From assembly GCA_903903635.1 (NCBI GenBank), contig CAIUZK010000006.1, positions 1 to 50,236 on the forward strand: a stretch of 50,236 nucleotides of DNA. The letters run 5' to 3'. The notes below the pieces were generated by a model. It was not told the DNA's origin. It ran no database searches and saw nothing but the letters and a program-made list of their open reading frames with translations. The position numbers were made by a program, and so were the translations under genes. Numbering within the stretch: position 1 is the stretch's first letter; each line of letters starts with the position of its first letter. This DNA comes from an uncultured Bacteroidota bacterium (GTDB taxonomy: Bacteria > Bacteroidota > Bacteroidia > Chitinophagales > Chitinophagaceae). Below, piece after piece: positions 25,799 through 35,128 of the stretch.

Positions 25799-26463
25799 TT
25801 CCGGATACTTTAGTGGCCGAAAATGTATTCTTATCCATTGGCGGGAAAGACATACTAACAGGAGGCACAATACGGTCTGAAAAAGGATACATTACCGGTA
25901 TTTTGGGCCGGAATGGCGCCGGTAAATCCACTATGCTGCAGTCTGTTTTTGGAACCAGAACAGCACAGGAGTGTGACGTTTTCCTGAATGGAATAAAAAT
26001 CAAACAGCCCTATTCCATAAATGATTTAGTGAACTATTTACCGCAGAGACCTTTCCTGCCCCACGGACTTGCCTTGAATAAAATAGCGGCACAATTCAGG
26101 GTAAACATGGATGAAATCTGTGACTATTTCCCTGAGCTTGAAGCTGCCGCAAATAAAAAAGCAACTGAGCTATCAGGCGGAACCGAACGTTTATTTTCGG
26201 TATTGATATTGTTGCTCGCCGAAACCCGCTTTACTTTTTTGGACGAGCCTTTTACACACATTATGCCCTTGCATGTTGAGCAGTTAAAAACTATACTGCT
26301 GAAACAAAAAGAGAAAAAGGGCATCATCATCACCGACCATTTGTACCGGCATCTGCTGGATGTAAGCAGCAAGATCTACCTGATTAAAGAAGGGAAATCC
26401 ATTTTCATAAAAGACAGAAACGACCTGGTACTGCACGGATACATAAATGAATATCCGGGTTAA
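25774..26463 (+). CDS. ABC-type ATPase, single domain
   Basis: The 229-residue protein has all nucleotide-binding motifs: Walker A GRNGAGKST near residue 46, Q-loop YLPQRPFLP, a signature LSGGTER (usual LSGGQ changed to LSGGT), Walker B RFTFLDEP and H-loop IITDHLYRH. A D-loop-like segment THIMPLHVEQL follows. It overlaps the small membrane-protein gene by 25 bp and no permease gene of normal size is adjacent. It could energise transport with a distant permease or act in a non-transport role. The substrate is unknown. Confidence 0.88.
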   Translation: MDNTPHYIVPDTLVAENVFLSIGGKDILTGGTIRSEKGYITGILGRNGAGKSTMLQSVFGTRTAQECDVFLNGIKIKQPYSINDLVNYLPQRPFLPHGLALNKIAAQFRVNMDEICDYFPELEAAANKKATELSGGTERLFSVLILLLAETRFTFLDEPFTHIMPLHVEQLKTILLKQKEKKGIIITDHLYRHLLDVSSKIYLIKEGKSIFIKDRNDLVLHGYINEYPG

Positions 26464-26474
26464 CCTATAAAATC

Positions 26475-26506
26475 AAAACAGCCTACCTTTTCAGATGGGC
26501 TGTTTT
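26475..26506. terminator. Bidirectional terminator
   Basis: AAAACAGCC (26475-26483) pairs with GGCTGTTTT (26498-26506), with outer A/T runs supplying U-tracts on both strands. It lies between the convergent ABC and pnp genes. Confidence 0.88.
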
Positions 26507-26556
26507 ACTTAATACTTTATCAAACAGAAAACGCTCTCCGCTCTCTTTCTCCGCAC

Positions 26557-28938
26557 TTATAAAGCCATATCTGCTTCATCACTTGCATCAACCTGAGGCG
26601 CAGTATGAATTACATTTGGCTTCTCATCATTATTATGCTCCTTGTGCTGTGGCGCGCCACCATCACGAGGGCCTTTATGTCCGCCATCGCGCGGGCCACG
26701 GTCGTTGCCACCTCTGCGGTCGTTACCGCCACGGTTGCCGCCACGGTCGCCACCACCTCTGCGATCATCTCCGCCTCTGCGATCGTCGCCACCTTCGCGG
26801 CGCTCACGTGGAGCAGGCTCTACATAACCATCGGGCTTAGGCATCAGCACTTTGCGGCTGAGGCGTAACTTGCCGGTTTTAGGATCTGTGCCCACCAACT
26901 GAATCTTAACCTTATCGCCTTCCTTCAAAACACCATCCAGTGTATCAAGACGTTTCCAGCTTACTTCAGAGATGTGCAGCAAGCCCTGCTTGCCCGGCAT
27001 AAACTCTACAAATGCACCGAAAGGCATAATGCTCTTCACAGTTCCTTCGTAGGTAGCGCCTATTTCAGGAATAGCTACTATGCTGCGAATCCATGCCAAT
27101 GCCTTGTCAATACTTTCTTTGTTGGCCGAGAATATTTTAATAACACCCTCCTGTCCAACTTCTTCAATATTGATCTTGGCGCCGGTTTCGCGCTGTATTT
27201 CCTGTATAATTTTACCGCCAGGGCCTATCACAGCGCCTATAAATTCACGGTCAATGTTCAGTTGTTCAATCCTTGGCGCATGTGGCTTCAGGTCTGGCCT
27301 TGCACCAGGTATGCATGTATACATGGCATCCAGAATGTGCATCCTGCCGCGCTTAGCCTGCTCAAGAGCCTGCATCATGATCTCCATGCTCAGTCCGTCG
27401 CACTTGATATCCATCTGTATGCCACAGATACCATCGCGTGTACCGGTTACTTTAAAGTCCATATCACCCAGGTGATCTTCATCACCAAGGATGTCGGTAA
27501 GCACAGCAAATTTGCCACCCTTTGCAATAAGGCCCATAGCCACACCACTCACGTGCTTAGGCATTGGTACACCTGCATCCATAAGCGCCAGCGAACCCGC
27601 GCAAACAGTAGCCATTGATGAAGATCCGTTGCTCTCCAGAATATCAGATACAACACGAACGGTATAAGGATAATCAACCGGCATCATCTGGCGCAGCGAG
27701 CGCAGCGCAAGATTGCCATGTCCTACCTCGCGGCGGCTCTGGCCACGCATCATTTTCACCTCGCCAGTAGAGAATGGCGGGAAATTGTAATGCAAAAAGA
27801 ACTTGATGTAATCAGAAGTTGCAGCAGATTCCAGCAGCAATTCATCATCCACAGTACCCAAAGTTACTGTAGTAAGCGACTGCGTTTCGCCACGAGTGAA
27901 TAGTGAAGAACCGTGTGGAGATGGAAGAATTTCTGTTTCCATCGTCAGCGGACGCACTACTTCAAGGCCACGACCATCAAGGCGTACCTTTTCATCCAGC
28001 ATCATATCACGGATCACTTTCTTTTCCAGGTCGTGGAAGTAAGTGCCTAATAATGCGGCATCTTCGGCCTTCAGTTCGCCTTCGGCAAAAGTGGCCTTAT
28101 ATTCTTCCCTTACTTTCTTGAAAGCATCGCTGCGCTCATGCTTGCCAAGCGCACCTTTTGCTATCTTGTAGATTGCATCCTTACCAAATGCTTCGATCTT
28201 AGCTTCAAGTTCGGCGTTGGTATAAGGTTTGGTATATTCACGCTTGCTGGTAACGCCTGCTTTTTCGCGCAGGTCATGTTGCAGTTTCACCTGAATTTTA
28301 ATAGCAGCATGCGCTACTTCAATTGCTTTGATGAGGCCGGCCTCATCACACTCCTTGCCTTCGCCTTCCACCATCATAATATTGTGCTCGGTAGCAGCAA
28401 CAATTATGTTGAGGTCGGCATCTTTAAGCTGGGTGCGGGTAGGATTAACTATATATTCGCCATTGATACGGCCAATACGCACTTCGGATATTACTTCCTG
28501 GATCGGAATGTCGGATACCGCCAGAGCAGCAGATGCAGCAAGGCATGCCAGTGAATCGGGCATTATTTCCGCATCGCTGGATATCAGCGTTACCAGCACC
28601 TGCACTTCGCACAGATAATCATCCGGGAACAGCGGGCGCAATGCGCGGTCTATAAGGCGTGAGGTAAGTATTTCGTAATCATTAAGTCTTGCTTCGCGTT
28701 TGAAAAAAGAGCCGGGAATACGGCCTGCTGAAGCAAATTTTTCCTGGTAGTCAACAGAAAGCGGGAAGAAAGACTGGCCTGCTTTAGGCTCTTTTGTTGC
28801 AACTACTGTTGCCAGTACCATGCAATTGCCCATGCGCACTACTACAGCGCCATCGGCCTGGCGGGCCATCTTGCCCGTCTCTATCGAAAGTTCCTGATCG
28901 CCATATTTAAGCGAAACGGAAATCGGATTTGGAATCAT
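26557..28938 (-). CDS. pnp: Polyribonucleotide nucleotidyltransferase (PNPase)
   Basis: The 793-residue protein has the full order: first RNase PH domain (~10-220), helical linker, second RNase PH domain (~320-545), then KH (EFIGAVIGPGGKIIQEI) and S1 (EGTVKSIMPFGAFVEFMPGKQGLLHISE). It degrades RNA 3' to 5' with phosphate and can add tails. Beyond S1 there is an ~80-residue tail rich in Arg, Gly and Asp (RRGGDDRRGG repeats), longer than in E. coli and probably RNA-binding. The gene follows rpsO, a very common arrangement, with 255 bp and a strong terminator between them. Confidence 0.97.
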   Translation of the reverse strand: MIPNPISVSLKYGDQELSIETGKMARQADGAVVVRMGNCMVLATVVATKEPKAGQSFFPLSVDYQEKFASAGRIPGSFFKREARLNDYEILTSRLIDRALRPLFPDDYLCEVQVLVTLISSDAEIMPDSLACLAASAALAVSDIPIQEVISEVRIGRINGEYIVNPTRTQLKDADLNIIVAATEHNIMMVEGEGKECDEAGLIKAIEVAHAAIKIQVKLQHDLREKAGVTSKREYTKPYTNAELEAKIEAFGKDAIYKIAKGALGKHERSDAFKKVREEYKATFAEGELKAEDAALLGTYFHDLEKKVIRDMMLDEKVRLDGRGLEVVRPLTMETEILPSPHGSSLFTRGETQSLTTVTLGTVDDELLLESAATSDYIKFFLHYNFPPFSTGEVKMMRGQSRREVGHGNLALRSLRQMMPVDYPYTVRVVSDILESNGSSSMATVCAGSLALMDAGVPMPKHVSGVAMGLIAKGGKFAVLTDILGDEDHLGDMDFKVTGTRDGICGIQMDIKCDGLSMEIMMQALEQAKRGRMHILDAMYTCIPGARPDLKPHAPRIEQLNIDREFIGAVIGPGGKIIQEIQRETGAKINIEEVGQEGVIKIFSANKESIDKALAWIRSIVAIPEIGATYEGTVKSIMPFGAFVEFMPGKQGLLHISEVSWKRLDTLDGVLKEGDKVKIQLVGTDPKTGKLRLSRKVLMPKPDGYVEPAPRERREGGDDRRGGDDRRGGGDRGGNRGGNDRRGGNDRGPRDGGHKGPRDGGAPQHKEHNNDEKPNVIHTAPQVDASDEADMAL

Positions 28939-29150
28939 ACATCATTAAGTTTAGTCATCGGTTAAATTGGTATTCAGTTTAAAGTAGATAGTAGTTAGCA
29001 CATAGTAGTTAGTACATAGTCTAAAGTAGAAAGTTTAAGCTCTAACCATATCTCTTTTGATAAATCTTAGGCAGAAAAGGATGGAAAGTACCAGTGTATA
29101 CAACACAACTTTTGACTTTCTACTTTTGGCATTAGACTAACAAAAAAAAC
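28939..29150. repeat. Short-repeat spacer between rpsO and pnp
   Basis: Repeats of the type TAGTTAGCACATAG and CTAAAGTAGAAAG fill 28981-29040. They resemble the atpH-atpA spacer in style. I see no TAnnTTTG box for pnp, although it lies after a strong terminator, so its promoter is unidentified. Confidence 0.6.
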
Positions 29151-29151
29151 A

Positions 29152-29176
29152 ATTCCCAACCGAAACAGTTGGGAAT
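29152..29176 (-). terminator. Terminator after rpsO
   Basis: ATTCCCAAC (29152-29160) pairs with GTTGGGAAT (29168-29176) over a 7-nt loop. It is followed on the minus strand by TG and a run of eight T. It would limit readthrough from rpsO into pnp. Confidence 0.92.
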
Positions 29177-29193
29177 GGCTAAAATGTTTCGGC

Positions 29194-29466
29194 TTATTTG
29201 CGTAAACCAAGCTTTTCGAGCAACCCACGATACGATTCGAGGTTGTTATGGCTCAGATAAGTAAGTAAGCGTTTCCTGCGACCTACCATTGACATAAGTC
29301 CACGGTTGGTTGAGAAGTCTTTCTTATTTTGTTTCAGGTGTCCAGAGATATGATTAATACGCTCTGTGAGCATTGCGATCTGTGCTTCTATTGAACCTGT
29401 GTTGGTAGCATCTCCACCAAAATTCTTAAAAATATTCGCCTTCTTTTCAGCTGTAAAATGAGACAT
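29194..29466 (-). CDS. rpsO: 30S ribosomal protein S15
   Basis: The family start is the ATG at 29466, giving 90 residues; the longer frame from 29562 is ignored. The sequence has the S15 pattern: TGSIEAQIAMLTERINHISGHLKQNKKDFSTNRGL, then MVGRRKRLLTYL and the C-terminal LLEKLGLRK. S15 binds 16S rRNA early in 30S assembly and in many bacteria represses its own translation. It precedes pnp, as in most bacteria. Confidence 0.97.
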   Translation of the reverse strand: MSHFTAEKKANIFKNFGGDATNTGSIEAQIAMLTERINHISGHLKQNKKDFSTNRGLMSMVGRRKRLLTYLSHNNLESYRGLLEKLGLRK

Positions 29467-29671
29467 TTGCATCAAAATTTTTAAATAAATAGTTTTTTCG
29501 AGCGGCGAAGATAAGGAAATATTGTGAAACTGAATTACCAAATTTAAAAAAATTTCAATCAATTAAGGTCCGATTATTCAGAAAAACGGAATTTGGTATT
29601 GGGTATCTGGAATTTCCCGTTAGGTTGATGAATATAGGTCTGAAAACGGTAATTACTTTTTATAGATTGCT

Positions 29672-29968
29672 TTATCTCTTATACTTCAATCCCGGATTTC
29701 GTTTGTGATGAAAAACAGAAATAACTACCACCGTTTTAATTTCCTCTTCTACAAAATAGATAATAGAATAAGGGTATGTTTTTAAACTGGTTTCCCTGAA
29801 TTTTTTACTTAAAGAAGTGTACATTTCAGGATTTTTGCAAATGGTCTTCAATTTATCCATTAAAATTATTTCGAAATCTTCAGCAGCACTGATGCTTCTT
29901 TCCAGATACCAGAGCAATGCTTTTTTATATTCTGAAACAGCCCTTTGTTCGAAAATGCAACTATACAT
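29672..29968 (-). CDS. ParE/RelE-family toxin
   Basis: The 98-residue protein fits the RelE/ParE toxin fold: FEQRAVSEYKKALLWYLERS at the start, then AEDFEIILMDKLKTICKNPEMY, KFRETSLKTYPYSIIYFVEEE and VVVISVFHHKRNPGLKY. The ending VFHHKRNP is typical of ParE-like members, which poison gyrase; RelE members cut mRNA. Its start overlaps the antitoxin stop by one base (TAATG), so the pair is translationally coupled. Confidence 0.88.
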   Translation of the reverse strand: MYSCIFEQRAVSEYKKALLWYLERSISAAEDFEIILMDKLKTICKNPEMYTSLSKKFRETSLKTYPYSIIYFVEEEIKTVVVISVFHHKRNPGLKYKR

Positions 29969-30219
29969 TACTTGTTTTTAGCATTCCTGAACAATTCTTT
30001 TACCTGCATATCCACTTCTTCAGCAGATACCATTTTCCCACCTGATTTATAATAATTATATCGGCTCTCCATTTCGGCAACGAAACTTTTGTCGTTCCAT
30101 TTATCAAATTCAGGAGCATCCTCCAAAAAATTGGCTGCATACTCAAGTACCTGCTGTTTCTGTACCTCATTCAACTTATCAAGCACTTCATGCAACTGAC
30201 TATCTAATTTATGACCCAT
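29968..30219 (-). CDS. Antitoxin partner of the ParE/RelE-type toxin
   Basis: The 83-residue protein is mostly helical (LHEVLDKLNEVQKQQVLEYAANFLED, then KSFVAEMESRYNYYKSGGKMVSAEEVDMQVKELF). The C-terminal half resembles the flexible toxin-wrapping region of addiction-module antitoxins, where a Lys-Met-Val-Ser-Ala-Glu-Glu-like stretch is common. A promoter with TAAATTTG lies just upstream. Its role is inferred from gene order and the TAATG overlap. Confidence 0.82.
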   Translation of the reverse strand: MGHKLDSQLHEVLDKLNEVQKQQVLEYAANFLEDAPEFDKWNDKSFVAEMESRYNYYKSGGKMVSAEEVDMQVKELFRNAKNK

Positions 30220-30235
30220 AAGATTAGTTTATGTT

Positions 30236-30266
30236 CAAATTTACCGATTTTTTATCATATGGCCAA
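30236..30266 (-). promoter_or_regulatory. Promoter of the ParE-type toxin-antitoxin operon
   Basis: The minus strand reads TAAATTTG (30243-30236), and TTG at 30266-30264 fits the -33 box with a 20-nt spacer. The antitoxin ATG at 30219 lies about 10 nt after the expected start site, so the leader is very short. Confidence 0.65.
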
Positions 30267-30270
30267 GGAT

Positions 30271-30480
30271 AGCGCATGTGCAAGAATAACTTGTACTTAT
30301 AGAGGTTCTTTTCCCTTTCTACTTCGTTGTAAAGTATTTATCCCGAAAGCTTTCGGGTCGCAGATAGAGCTGCGCTCGTGCCCTTGCGGGCATGCCTCGT
30401 ATAACATGCCTTCGCTAAAGCTATGGCAGTTAATAAAAGAAATATAACTTCGCAATATGGTGTACTTTATTTTATCAACG
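30271..30480 (+). repeat. Dispersed intergenic repeat with perfect palindrome
   Basis: The segment begins GCGCATGTGCAAGAATAACT and contains CCCGAAAGCTTTCGGG, a perfect 16-bp palindrome (30342-30357). It ends with CATGCCTTCGCTAAAGC, then TATGGCAGTTAATAAAAGAA. 47797-47962 has the same order of blocks. The last ~75 bp match 7270-7347 in reverse complement. No gene lies inside. Confidence 0.85.
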
Positions 30481-30607
30481 TCACTTATTTGCTAAAACAA
30501 TTTATTTTTTCAGCGATTAATATTTAACTTTCCTGCCAGTAGCTTGTACTGCTGCACTCTATCCTTTTTTTCGCCTGCACAATTTTGCAGGATATATACA
30601 TAATAAG

Positions 30608-31252
30608 ATGCCGCCAAAAAATATAACCAAACATATAGCTGTTGCCGGGAACATAGGTTCGGGTAAAACTACACTTACCGCCCTGCTGGCCAAACAATTC
30701 AAGTGGCAACCACATTTCGAGGATGTGGACCACAATCCGTATCTCGTGGATTTTTATGAGGATATGCCCCGCTGGTCGTTTAACCTGCAGATCTACTTTT
30801 TGAATAACCGTATCAAGAACCTGATCGAGATAAGGGGTGGTAAGGAAACCGTTATCCAGGACCGTACCATTTATGAAGATGCCTATATTTTTGCTCCCAA
30901 CCTGTTTGATATGGGTCTGATGACAAAGCGGGATTTCGAAAATTACACTTCCTTTTTTCAGAATCTTAAAACACTGATTCAGCCGCCCGATCTGCTTATT
31001 TATCTTCGGGCCTCGATACCCGCGCTGGTAGACCAGATACAGAAACGCGGCCGCGAGTATGAAGAAAACATAAGGCTCGACTATCTGAAAAGGCTGAACG
31101 GATTTTACAATAAGTGGATAGATAACTACAAAGACGGTCCGCTGCTGATAATAGATGTAGACAACTGCAACTTTGCCGATAAAGAGGAAGATCTTGCCAT
31201 TGTGGTGGGCAAAATAGACGCGCAGCTCAATGGTCTTTTCAGTAAGAAATAA
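30608..31252 (+). CDS. Deoxynucleoside kinase
   Basis: The 214-residue protein has the P-loop GNIGSGKT (14-21). The nucleoside-site segment QDRTIYEDAYIF and the lid RGREYEENIRLDYLKRLN are characteristic of the deoxyadenosine/deoxycytidine kinase family. It phosphorylates salvaged deoxynucleosides with ATP; which base is preferred cannot be decided. It starts at the ATG at 30608, with no nearby same-strand gene upstream. A short hairpin CCTGCA/TGCAGG lies just before it (30574-30591). Confidence 0.92.
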   Translation: MPPKNITKHIAVAGNIGSGKTTLTALLAKQFKWQPHFEDVDHNPYLVDFYEDMPRWSFNLQIYFLNNRIKNLIEIRGGKETVIQDRTIYEDAYIFAPNLFDMGLMTKRDFENYTSFFQNLKTLIQPPDLLIYLRASIPALVDQIQKRGREYEENIRLDYLKRLNGFYNKWIDNYKDGPLLIIDVDNCNFADKEEDLAIVVGKIDAQLNGLFSKK

Positions 31253-31384
31253 TGGAAGGAGCTATAACTGCAGTTCATATCGCTCTACCCTATTACCAGG
31301 ACGGAAGCTTGTGAGCTTCAAAAAAAACATTTTTGTTACTTACTTTCGGTATTCATTTTGTATTGTGACCAAGCGCCGTGAACT

Positions 31385-33937
31385 ATGAATCTCTTAAGCC
31401 GCATAATATTTCTGCTACTCATCCTGCTTCCCGGCATGGTTAAGGCCGGTATGCTGAAAGGAAGAGTGACGGATGATAAGGGAGAGAAGTTGCCATTTGC
31501 TACCATCTTTATAGAAGGAACCACCATAGGCGTAAATGCCAACGGGAACGGAGATTATGAATTGACCATAGCTCCCGGACTGTATAAAGTAATATGCCAG
31601 TACATAGGCTACAAACAAACCTCCTACAACCTCTCGCTGACCGGAAATGAAACCATAGAGCATAATTTTGTGCTGAAGGAGCATGGGCTGGAGATGAAAG
31701 AAGTAGTGATACATGCCAATACAGAAGACCCTGCATACGACATTATAAGGAATGCCATAAAGCGCAGGCAGTTTCACCTGGACCAGGTGCAGTCTTTCCA
31801 GACCGATATTTACCTGAAGGGGGGCATACGCTCGAGAAAAATGCCCAAGACTTTTATGGGCAAGAAAGTAACCGATGAAACAGACATTGTGGACAGTGTG
31901 GGTAAGGGCGTGCTGTTTCTTACTGAGGAGGATGCCAGCTATTATGCTCAGCACAATAAGCGCCGCACGGTAATTCATTCGGTGCACCAAAGCGGGAACC
32001 CCGGGGGATTGGGCTTTTCGCAATTTCCCAGTGTGATCACTTTTTACGATAATAACGTGAACGTTTTTGGCAATGAATCGAGAGGCTTTATATCGCCGGT
32101 GAGCGATAATGCCCTGTTTTATTATAAATACAAATTCCTGGGCCAGTTTGAAGAGCAGGGGCACACCATATACAAGATAAGTGTAAGCGCCAAAAGAGCT
32201 TATGAACCTTGCTTCAACGGCACTATATATATTGCTGACAAAGAGTGGGCAATACATAGCCTGAACATGATGCTGGCCAAGCAGAACGGCATGGATATGG
32301 TGGATACCCTGAAGGTAGACCAGTTATTTCTGCCAGTACAAAATGATACATGGGTGATCAAGAGCCAGGTGCTCTATTTTACGGTTAACCTGCTGGGATT
32401 TGATGTGACGGCCAGCGGAGTGACTGTATATAATAACCAGAAAGTAAATGCCCCTATTCCGGATTCTATATTTGCAGGCAAGGTAATCAGCTCTTATGAC
32501 AAGATGGCGAATAAGAAGGATACCTCTTACTGGAAAGAGAACCGGCCTATACCACTGGAAAAAGACGAATCGAAGGATTTTGTGTCGAAAGACAGCCTGA
32601 GGCTACGCATTATTAGCCCGGAGTTTGTAGACTCGATGCGGAGACGGGGAAACAGGGTGAAACCCCTGAGTGTGTTGCTTACCGGATATACCTTTACCGG
32701 CAAAAAGAAAAAGAACATTTATAGTACCAACTCAGTGCTGCTGGGACTGGGCACTGATAACATAGTGAACTTTAATACAGTAGAGGGCTTTAATGTGGCA
32801 CCCAAAATAACCTGGAGACATGATATAGATTCAGGTAAGTCGCTTACAGGAGAAACGGCAATCAGGTATGGTTTCAGCAATACACACCTGGATGCTATAG
32901 CGCGGCTGTACTACACACAAAGAGACCGTACCTTCCTGAACAGGGCCTGGACCGTGGGCATAGAAGGAGGCAAGTATGCATTTCAGTATAATCCCGACAA
33001 TCCGGTACTTCCCTGGTTCAATACTTATGCCGCGCTGTTTTACAGAATAAATGACCTGAAACTATATGAACGCTGGGATGGTACTGTATATGTGGCCAGG
33101 AATTACGGTACAGGTCTAAACTGGTATGTGAAGGGCTCTTACCAGCAAAGGCTACCCATGCAGAACACATCGACCTATTCCTTCTTTAAGGGTGACCTGG
33201 GCGATTACAAAACAAACACCCCACCTTACGCGCTAAGCAACGCTACTGCATGGCAGCAACATGACGCAGCCATTGCAACTGCTGCCATATCCTACAAGCC
33301 GGGATTTACCTATACGCAGTTCCCGGATTATAAAATGGCCAATGGCAGTGCATGGCCCAGGTTTACGGTAAGCTACCAGAAAGGACTACCTGATATAGTG
33401 AACAGCGTTTCTGATTTCGACAAATGGCGCTTCTCGGTAAAGGACGATATAAATATGAAATTGCTGGGCATTATGAAATATCATTTCGCTACAGGTGGTT
33501 TCCTAAACAGCAATTATGTATCGATACCCGACCTGATGCATATTACGGGCAACAGGGGTATAGGCTATGCGGCTACCTACCTGGAGGGATACCAATTTGC
33601 ACAATACTATGAGTTCAGCAACAAAGAACAGATATATGGTGAGGCCCACCTGGAATACCACTTAAAGGGCCTGCTGAGCAATAAGCTACCCTTGCTAAGG
33701 CAGGCAAGGTGGTATCTGCTGTTTGGAGGTAATGCGTTTTATGCCAGCAGTACCGATTATTATTGCGAGGCATTTGTGGGGCTGGATAATATCGGGTATA
33801 AGATAGCCCGGTTTCTGCGTGTAGATTTTGTGCAGTCGTGGGACAGCCATAAGGGGCATAATGCGGGAATAAGGTTTGGGGTGAATATGGCAGGGGTATC
33901 GACCTCCAAAAACTATGCTATGCAAGGAGAGTGGTAA
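31385..33937 (+). CDS. Outer-membrane DUF5686-type protein with carboxypeptidase-regulatory-like domain
   Basis: The 850-residue protein has a signal peptide. A carboxypeptidase-regulatory-like domain follows (~22-105: LKGRVTDDKGEKLPFATIFIEG, then GLYKVICQYIGYK). Next comes the segment MKEVVIHANTEDPAYDIIRNAIKRR, which marks the DUF5686 family in Bacteroidota. The remainder alternates hydrophobic and polar residues with many aromatics, as in an outer-membrane beta-barrel, and ends NYAMQGEW. It is likely an outer-membrane protein; the ligand is unknown. It follows the kinase gene by 132 bp and appears to be independent. Confidence 0.85.
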   Translation: MNLLSRIIFLLLILLPGMVKAGMLKGRVTDDKGEKLPFATIFIEGTTIGVNANGNGDYELTIAPGLYKVICQYIGYKQTSYNLSLTGNETIEHNFVLKEHGLEMKEVVIHANTEDPAYDIIRNAIKRRQFHLDQVQSFQTDIYLKGGIRSRKMPKTFMGKKVTDETDIVDSVGKGVLFLTEEDASYYAQHNKRRTVIHSVHQSGNPGGLGFSQFPSVITFYDNNVNVFGNESRGFISPVSDNALFYYKYKFLGQFEEQGHTIYKISVSAKRAYEPCFNGTIYIADKEWAIHSLNMMLAKQNGMDMVDTLKVDQLFLPVQNDTWVIKSQVLYFTVNLLGFDVTASGVTVYNNQKVNAPIPDSIFAGKVISSYDKMANKKDTSYWKENRPIPLEKDESKDFVSKDSLRLRIISPEFVDSMRRRGNRVKPLSVLLTGYTFTGKKKKNIYSTNSVLLGLGTDNIVNFNTVEGFNVAPKITWRHDIDSGKSLTGETAIRYGFSNTHLDAIARLYYTQRDRTFLNRAWTVGIEGGKYAFQYNPDNPVLPWFNTYAALFYRINDLKLYERWDGTVYVARNYGTGLNWYVKGSYQQRLPMQNTSTYSFFKGDLGDYKTNTPPYALSNATAWQQHDAAIATAAISYKPGFTYTQFPDYKMANGSAWPRFTVSYQKGLPDIVNSVSDFDKWRFSVKDDINMKLLGIMKYHFATGGFLNSNYVSIPDLMHITGNRGIGYAATYLEGYQFAQYYEFSNKEQIYGEAHLEYHLKGLLSNKLPLLRQARWYLLFGGNAFYASSTDYYCEAFVGLDNIGYKIARFLRVDFVQSWDSHKGHNAGIRFGVNMAGVSTSKNYAMQGEW

Positions 33938-34139
33938 TATACGGAAAAATCAGCGTTTTACCCATGCTATATGCCAACCAGGAGATACCGAAATATCAAC
34001 TATCATATATGCGCAACCAAAATAACACCTACTGCCTCAACAGACTAAATTACCGACTGATTCCAGATTAGCCTATGGAAAATAATTTATTGTTGTATAT
34101 TTATTGCTGCAGTAAGGTTCAATGCATAAATCAAACGTT

Positions 34140-34676
34140 ATGAGGATATTTTTTCTTTTTTTGTTGATGACCTGTTTTCATGTAACAGATGCACAGGATT
34201 TTTGCAGCCTTATTAAAAAGGAAGTATCGCCCAGCAGGACGATTTTCGACTATTCATCCCCTTATAATGAAGCAGAGCCGCCATCAGTAAGGGTTACAAG
34301 AAGCTTTGGTACCGATCCCGATTTTGCTACTGATAATTTCTTTGTCATTTTTCAGATAACAAGCGAGTTGGAAACTATTTATAAAAAGACTGATTCAGGG
34401 CAGATAGAAAAAGAGGAAACCAGAATAGTAGTAGAATTTGAGGACAAATCGAAACTTGTTGATGACACCATAAAGGTAGGACATGACTTTACAAACGACC
34501 GTATCAATGCGATCAGGTATGTTTATTACCCGCTAAATGAAACAACATCCAAAGATTTTTCAACAAAGAAGATTACCAAATTCGCACTTGCCGGATACGA
34601 ACAACCAGTAGCAGCCGACAGCGCCAATGCAATCATGCATTATGTGCAATGCCTTAAGACCGTGAAAAAAGAATAA
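34140..34676 (+). CDS. Secreted protein of unknown function
   Basis: From the ATG at 34140 the protein has 178 residues and starts with a signal peptide (MRIFFLFLLMTCFHVTDAQ). The mature part has two widely spaced cysteines (FCSL near the start, YVQCLK near the end) that may pair, and a beta-rich middle with KKTDSGQIEKEETRIVVEFED. I do not recognise the family. TATATTTA about 30 bp upstream is a near match to the -7 consensus. Confidence 0.72.
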   Translation: MRIFFLFLLMTCFHVTDAQDFCSLIKKEVSPSRTIFDYSSPYNEAEPPSVRVTRSFGTDPDFATDNFFVIFQITSELETIYKKTDSGQIEKEETRIVVEFEDKSKLVDDTIKVGHDFTNDRINAIRYVYYPLNETTSKDFSTKKITKFALAGYEQPVAADSANAIMHYVQCLKTVKKE

Positions 34677-34697
34677 TTCTACTTAAATATTGGCAGG

Positions 34698-35111
34698 TTA
34701 CGTTTTAAAATACTCATCAATAATGGCCTGAAGTTTGTGCCTGGATAATGGTTTAGGTACATAACCTTTAATCATTTTATTATTCAGTGCCTTTTCATTT
34801 TCCATTTCATTAATAAGCGGCGAAATCAGGAATATCTGGATGCGTTCAAAAAACAGGGGTGGGAAATCTTTCAACCTGTCGAGTACGTCCCAACCGCTGA
34901 TGGCCGGCATATTGATGTCGAGAAATAAAATTACGTTATTAGCCTGGCCGGTGGCATAATTTGTTTGCAAATACCTGAGCCCGTCAGAAGGATCCTCAAA
35001 GGTGTTAATAGTCACCCCGCTCAAAGTGAGCTGAATAATTTTTTTGCAAATCATGTTATTAATGATGTCGTCATCAATAACAATGAAATCGGGCAATAAT
35101 TTTTCTGCCAT
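34698..35111 (-). CDS. Single-domain response regulator
   Basis: From the ATG at 35111 the protein has 137 residues and is only a receiver domain. The acidic pocket is IDDD (~11-14), the phospho-acceptor Asp is in LFLDINMPAISGWD, and the Ser switch (LISPL) and Lys (VPKPLS) follow. There is no output domain, so it works by protein-protein contact or passes phosphate on. It lies 17 bp downstream of the PAS histidine kinase on the same strand, so the two are almost certainly cotranscribed partners. Confidence 0.92.
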   Translation of the reverse strand: MAEKLLPDFIVIDDDIINNMICKKIIQLTLSGVTINTFEDPSDGLRYLQTNYATGQANNVILFLDINMPAISGWDVLDRLKDFPPLFFERIQIFLISPLINEMENEKALNNKMIKGYVPKPLSRHKLQAIIDEYFKT

Positions 35112-35128
35112 GTGCAAATAGTTTTAAG

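Noticed and set aside
31303..31318. Terminator after the deoxynucleoside kinase
   Set aside because: The GAAGCT/AGCTTC hairpin is followed by A, not T, on the coding strand, so it is not a standard terminator for that gene.
31415..32257. 280-codon minus-strand frame
   Set aside because: It is the antisense shadow of the DUF5686-type gene, which has a signal peptide and clear domains.
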